9,081 bases of DNA from Leptospira ellinghausenii (lineage in GTDB: Bacteria > Spirochaetota > Leptospiria > Leptospirales > Leptospiraceae). Below the pieces are notes generated by a model. The model was not told the DNA's origin. It saw only the letters and a list, made by a program, of their open reading frames with translations, and ran no database searches. Positions within the stretch are counted from its first letter, which is position 1. Every line of letters starts with the position of its first letter. The stretch lies in assembly GCF_003114815.1 (NCBI RefSeq), contig NZ_BFAZ01000018.1:1-9081 (forward strand), written 5' to 3'. Of the stretch, positions 6,986-9,081 are shown piece by piece. The position numbers and the translations under genes are program-made.

Positions 6986-7149
6986 CGCATAACAGCACCT
7001 TCCCGCTACGTTTCGGCACAAGGCCTCACTCGGCCTGCGGCAAATTCCCTTCCGTCACGCTTCTTGCTTTGCAAGAAGACGCGCCGACGCCAACGCCTCT
7101 TTCAGAGGCTCGGCTACAGGGAACTTCGGGAAGGCTAGTTCGTTATATG
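6986..7149 (+). repeat. attC-like repeat 6, divergent subtype
   Basis: This repeat is 164 bp. Left box CGCATAAC (6986-6993) pairs with the cassette 6 start GTTATGCG (6278-6285), but its own right box is GTTATATG (7142-7149). The inner half differs in sequence from all other copies yet keeps the plan: CCTTCCCG 6998-7005 with CGGGAAGG 7127-7134, TTCCCT 7045-7050 with AGGGAA 7118-7123, hairpin CTTCTTGC-TTT-GCAAGAAG at 7060-7078, and hairpin GCCTCT-TTC-AGAGGC at 7095-7109. Confidence 0.87.
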
Positions 7150-7329
7150 AAATCGTGCAAATTTTCTAATTTAAAAAACTTATCCTTTAAAAAAGAAATT
7201 AATGAACTTAATTGAAAACTATGTAAAAATAAAAACTAATTTACTAAATTTTTGTTCTAAATCATTTTACGAAAGGTAAACAGAGATTTGTTTATAGTAA
7301 AAAATAAATTCAATTTATTAGTATTCTTT

Positions 7330-7788
7330 ATGAATCTATTTAAAAGAAAGGAGCCTGACGAATTAGCTAAATATTCAAAATGGATCAAAATATGCGAAGA
7401 ATTGATAAACAAAGAATATCCTCCCTTAACTTCTTCGATTAATTTTACTAATCTTGAAATAGAAAGAGATTCTAAACTTAATTTTTCCAAACTTAAGAAC
7501 TGGCAATTGATATGTGAAGAAATATTAGATACAGAACATAGTCATATTTATTACCAGAAATGTTTTAATGAATTGTTAAATCGAGGCAAATCTAAGGATG
7601 AAATTTTAAAAATGAGAAAAATTGCATGGTTGACCGTTGGCTGGTTAAATTATGTTCAAATGTTGTGGGAATGGGTTGATTTAGATGAAAAGGACATCAA
7701 AATAGCCATTGAATTACAATTTAATTCATCAATAATTAATGTTAATCAGAAGAATGAATTATTAGATTTTATAGATTTACATAAATAG
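7330..7788 (+). CDS. Hypothetical protein of unknown family
   Basis: Not recognised. From ATG 7330 the product is 152 residues: a charged start MNLFKRKEPDELAKYSKWIK, two Cys-containing segments of similar form (WIKICEELINKEYP and WQLICEEILDTEHS, a possible internal duplication), then a Trp-rich helix KIAWLTVGWLNYVQMLWEWVDLDEKD and an Ile/Asn-rich C-terminus. No signal peptide or clear membrane span; the Trp-rich helix is interrupted by charges. The frame is also open back to 7261 and a TTG at 7288 would add 14 residues (FIVKNKFNLLVFF); the AAAGG at 7272-7276 lies about eleven bases before that TTG, so the longer form cannot be excluded. A 25-codon ORF at 7202-7279 in another frame could be a lost N-terminus or a leader but shows no recognisable motif. 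The gene is the only candidate cargo of cassette 7. Confidence 0.6.
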   Translation: MNLFKRKEPDELAKYSKWIKICEELINKEYPPLTSSINFTNLEIERDSKLNFSKLKNWQLICEEILDTEHSHIYYQKCFNELLNRGKSKDEILKMRKIAWLTVGWLNYVQMLWEWVDLDEKDIKIAIELQFNSSIINVNQKNELLDFIDLHK

Positions 7789-7850
7789 TTTTATTAAGCT
7801 TTTACAATCCAGATTATTAGGTGAACTATTATTTAGAAGCGGCACGACTT

Positions 7851-8014
7851 CATATAACAGCGACTTACCGCTACGCTTCGGCACAAGGCCTCGCTCGGCC
7901 TGCGGCAAATCCTCCTCCTGGCATTCGCCTTGCGTTCGCAAGCTACATGCCAGTCCCTAACGTCCCGTTGGGACTCAGGGTCGGAGGACTTCGGTAAGTC
8001 TAGTTCGTTATACG
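7851..8014 (+). repeat. attC-like repeat 7
   Basis: This repeat is 164 bp. Left box CATATAAC (7851-7858) is the unusual variant that matches the cassette 7 start GTTATATG (7142-7149), while its right box is the common GTTATACG (8007-8014). The interior is the common GACTTACCG/CGGTAAGTC subtype. The 62 bases before it (7789-7850) contain no gene. Confidence 0.87.
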
Positions 8015-8038
8015 ACATTTTGTAAAATAAAACACTAA

Positions 8039-8929
8039 ATGAAAAAAATATTATATCTAATCCCTTTAATTCTCTGTTCTTCAATATTTGCGCAGTCACA
8101 AACTGAAAATAACCAAAAGAAGCTTTGGTACTTCTCTATCAATAAAGCTTGGTCAACTAGTACCCCGTATGAGGTAGAACAATTCACTGATATTTTTGGA
8201 CCATTCAAAAAAGAATATAAACGAAACATAAATAGTTTCGAAATTATTGCCAGAAAGAAATTCTCCGATTCTAAATTGGAATTTTATTCTGACTTTTACG
8301 AGCTTGTCAAAAGAGACTACTCGATGAATTACCTTACCTTTAATAGAAGAGTAATCATTAATGAAGAATCCACTCCTATTGGTAATTATTATCGATCGCA
8401 ATCAAGAATTGGATTTGCTTATGCTTTTGCTCCGCATGTAAATTTTACCTTTGGTTCAAGATACTTTAAATCCGAACTAACCGATGGAAATGCTAACGCT
8501 TTTCAAATTAGATTCGGTCAAAGGTATATCGGCCCAGAAATTGGTATTGAATTAAAATCAGACACTTTCTACAACTTCTACCTTGAATCTAGGATTAGTT
8601 ATTTTTTGCTATATGGACGATCAATACACAACTATTCCTTTGCTGATCGATCGGCTGATCAAGGATATATTTCTGTAAATATTGATCCTATAACAAGAGT
8701 TGAAGGTAATGAAGTTTTATTAAAAATTGGCTATTATTTTAATCAGAACTTTTTTATGACAATTGGATATAAATCTACTTACCAACGAATTAGACCAGAT
8801 GACTTGAGAGTCTATTCTGGTGATAGTCGTTTCGACTTAAATCAAAATACAGAATATGGACTTAGAAACGTAAATTCATATTCTGACAGAATGAATTCAA
8901 TAATACTAGAACTAGGTGTTGTAATTTAA
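8039..8929 (+). CDS. Secreted protein, probable outer-membrane beta-barrel
   Basis: This is a 296-residue protein. MKKILYLIPLILCSSIFAQSQ is a clear Sec signal peptide with probable cleavage after A18 (IFA-QS). The mature part is rich in alternating aromatic and polar residues, with strand-like segments such as KLEFYSDFYELVKR, VNFTFGSRYF, YNFYLESRISYFLLYG, EVLLKIGYYFN, FFMTIGYKSTYQRI and the C-terminal NSIILELGVVI. The pattern of strands separated by Asn/Asp/Ser-rich turns suggests an outer-membrane barrel of about 12 strands or a related surface protein, though the final residue is Ile rather than the common Phe. The family was not identified. The ATG lies 24 bases after the right box; no Shine-Dalgarno is visible. 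It is the only cargo of cassette 8 and would alter the envelope rather than act on nucleic acids. Confidence 0.7.
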   Translation: MKKILYLIPLILCSSIFAQSQTENNQKKLWYFSINKAWSTSTPYEVEQFTDIFGPFKKEYKRNINSFEIIARKKFSDSKLEFYSDFYELVKRDYSMNYLTFNRRVIINEESTPIGNYYRSQSRIGFAYAFAPHVNFTFGSRYFKSELTDGNANAFQIRFGQRYIGPEIGIELKSDTFYNFYLESRISYFLLYGRSIHNYSFADRSADQGYISVNIDPITRVEGNEVLLKIGYYFNQNFFMTIGYKSTYQRIRPDDLRVYSGDSRFDLNQNTEYGLRNVNSYSDRMNSIILELGVVI

Positions 8930-8941
8930 AATACAAAACGT

Positions 8942-9081
8942 CGTATAACAGCACCTTAACGCTTCGCTTCGGCACTAGGCCTCGCTCGGTCTGCGACACA
9001 TAGGCTTTCTGTCACTCGCTTGCATACGCAAGCTACGTGCCAGTCCCTAACGTCCCCTTCAGGGACTCAGGGTCAGCCTAC
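8942..9081 (+). repeat. attC-like repeat 8, truncated by the window end
   Basis: Left box CGTATAAC (8942-8949) pairs with the cassette 8 start at 8007-8014. The sequence to the window end follows repeat 1 closely (GCACCTTAACG, ACATAGGCTTTCTGTCACTCG). The terminal hairpin is GTCCCCTTCAGGGAC, a paired variant of the one in repeat 1. The right arm lies beyond the window. Confidence 0.85.

Larger units (their letters stand above)
1..9081 (+). mobile_element. Integron-type gene-cassette array, interior part without integrase
   Basis: Seven complete and two truncated copies of one structured repeat alternate with single genes or a gene pair, all on the same strand, each gene starting soon after one repeat and stopping shortly before the next. 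Repeat right ends carry GTTAT(A/G)CG or GTTATATG and left ends the complement, as expected for attC R' and R'' boxes. Left boxes at 716, 6986 and 7851 match the start of their own cassette rather than the right end of the same repeat, which is what circular-cassette insertion predicts. Expected cassette boundaries (G^TT) are after bases 8, 875, 2026, 2865, 3873, 6278, 7142 and 8007. No intI-like gene or attI is visible. An alternative is an undescribed recombinase system with a similar site design. Confidence 0.82.

Noticed and set aside
7202..7279. 25-codon ORF as the frameshifted N-terminus of the cassette 7 gene
   Set aside because: The frames overlap at 7261-7279 so a -1 join is possible, but there is no slippery site, homopolymer or domain crossing the join, unlike cassettes 1 and 6.
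716..9081. CRISPR array or REP/BIME-type dispersed repeat
   Set aside because: Repeats are about 165 bp and spaced 0.7-2.2 kb apart by genes, which excludes CRISPR. Box matching to the own cassette start and uniform gene direction are not features of REP or BIME elements.
1..9081. tRNA, rRNA, transposase or integrase genes
   Set aside because: No cloverleaf, rRNA segment, DDE or tyrosine-recombinase motif was recognised on either strand.

Overview
The window is an AT-rich stretch (genes look like roughly 30% GC) in which seven complete and two partial copies of a GC-richer repeat of about 164-167 bp separate genes that all lie on the + strand. I read it as the interior of an integron-type gene-cassette array (attC-like repeats, one cargo gene or gene pair per repeat) with no integrase gene in view, so either a distal part of a chromosomal integron or an integrase-less cassette cluster. 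AT-rich coding, a spirochaete-style lipoprotein signal, a VapBC pair and a predicted outer-membrane barrel would fit Leptospira or a relative. That host call is inference, about 50-60% sure.

Layout, taking the expected G^TT cut as the cassette boundary: cassette 1 (9-875) predicted lipoprotein with a -1 frame break at 130-136; cassette 2 (876-2026) AlbA_2/Schlafen-type protein; cassette 3 (2027-2865) VapB-VapC toxin-antitoxin pair with its own palindromic operator; cassette 4 (2866-3873) PIN-like protein without an antitoxin; cassette 5 (3874-6278) 734-residue protein with a Mrr-like nuclease N-terminus and a PIN-like C-terminus; cassette 6 (6279-7142) zinc-ribbon/DUF4145 protein with a -1 frame break at 6441-6447; cassette 7 (7143-8007) unknown small protein; cassette 8 (8008 to beyond the window) secreted, probable outer-membrane barrel. 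The cargo is dominated by nuclease, toxin and defence-like genes, as expected for cassette arrays.

The strongest evidence for cassettes is the pairing logic. The left box of each repeat (CGTATAAC, CGCATAAC or CATATAAC) is complementary to the box at the START of its own cassette, not to the right box of the same repeat. The complementarity also runs about 9-10 nt further into the cassette on both sides with cassette-specific sequence, giving 17-18 nt arms. In all eight cassettes the arms carry exactly one mismatch, always at position 11 (A at the start, C at the end), which becomes a G-T wobble if the bottom strand folds and an A-C mismatch if the top strand folds. I know of no description of such barcoded arm extensions in integron cassettes; this is the main discovery candidate.

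Two cassettes (1 and 6) are each broken by a -1 shift exactly at the heptamer A AAA AAG, the classical -1 slippery sequence. This could be programmed frameshifting, phase variation, decay or a homopolymer sequencing error. No tRNA, rRNA, CRISPR, transposase or integrase gene was seen, and no gene-free stretch over 300 bp exists apart from the repeats and their short flanks.
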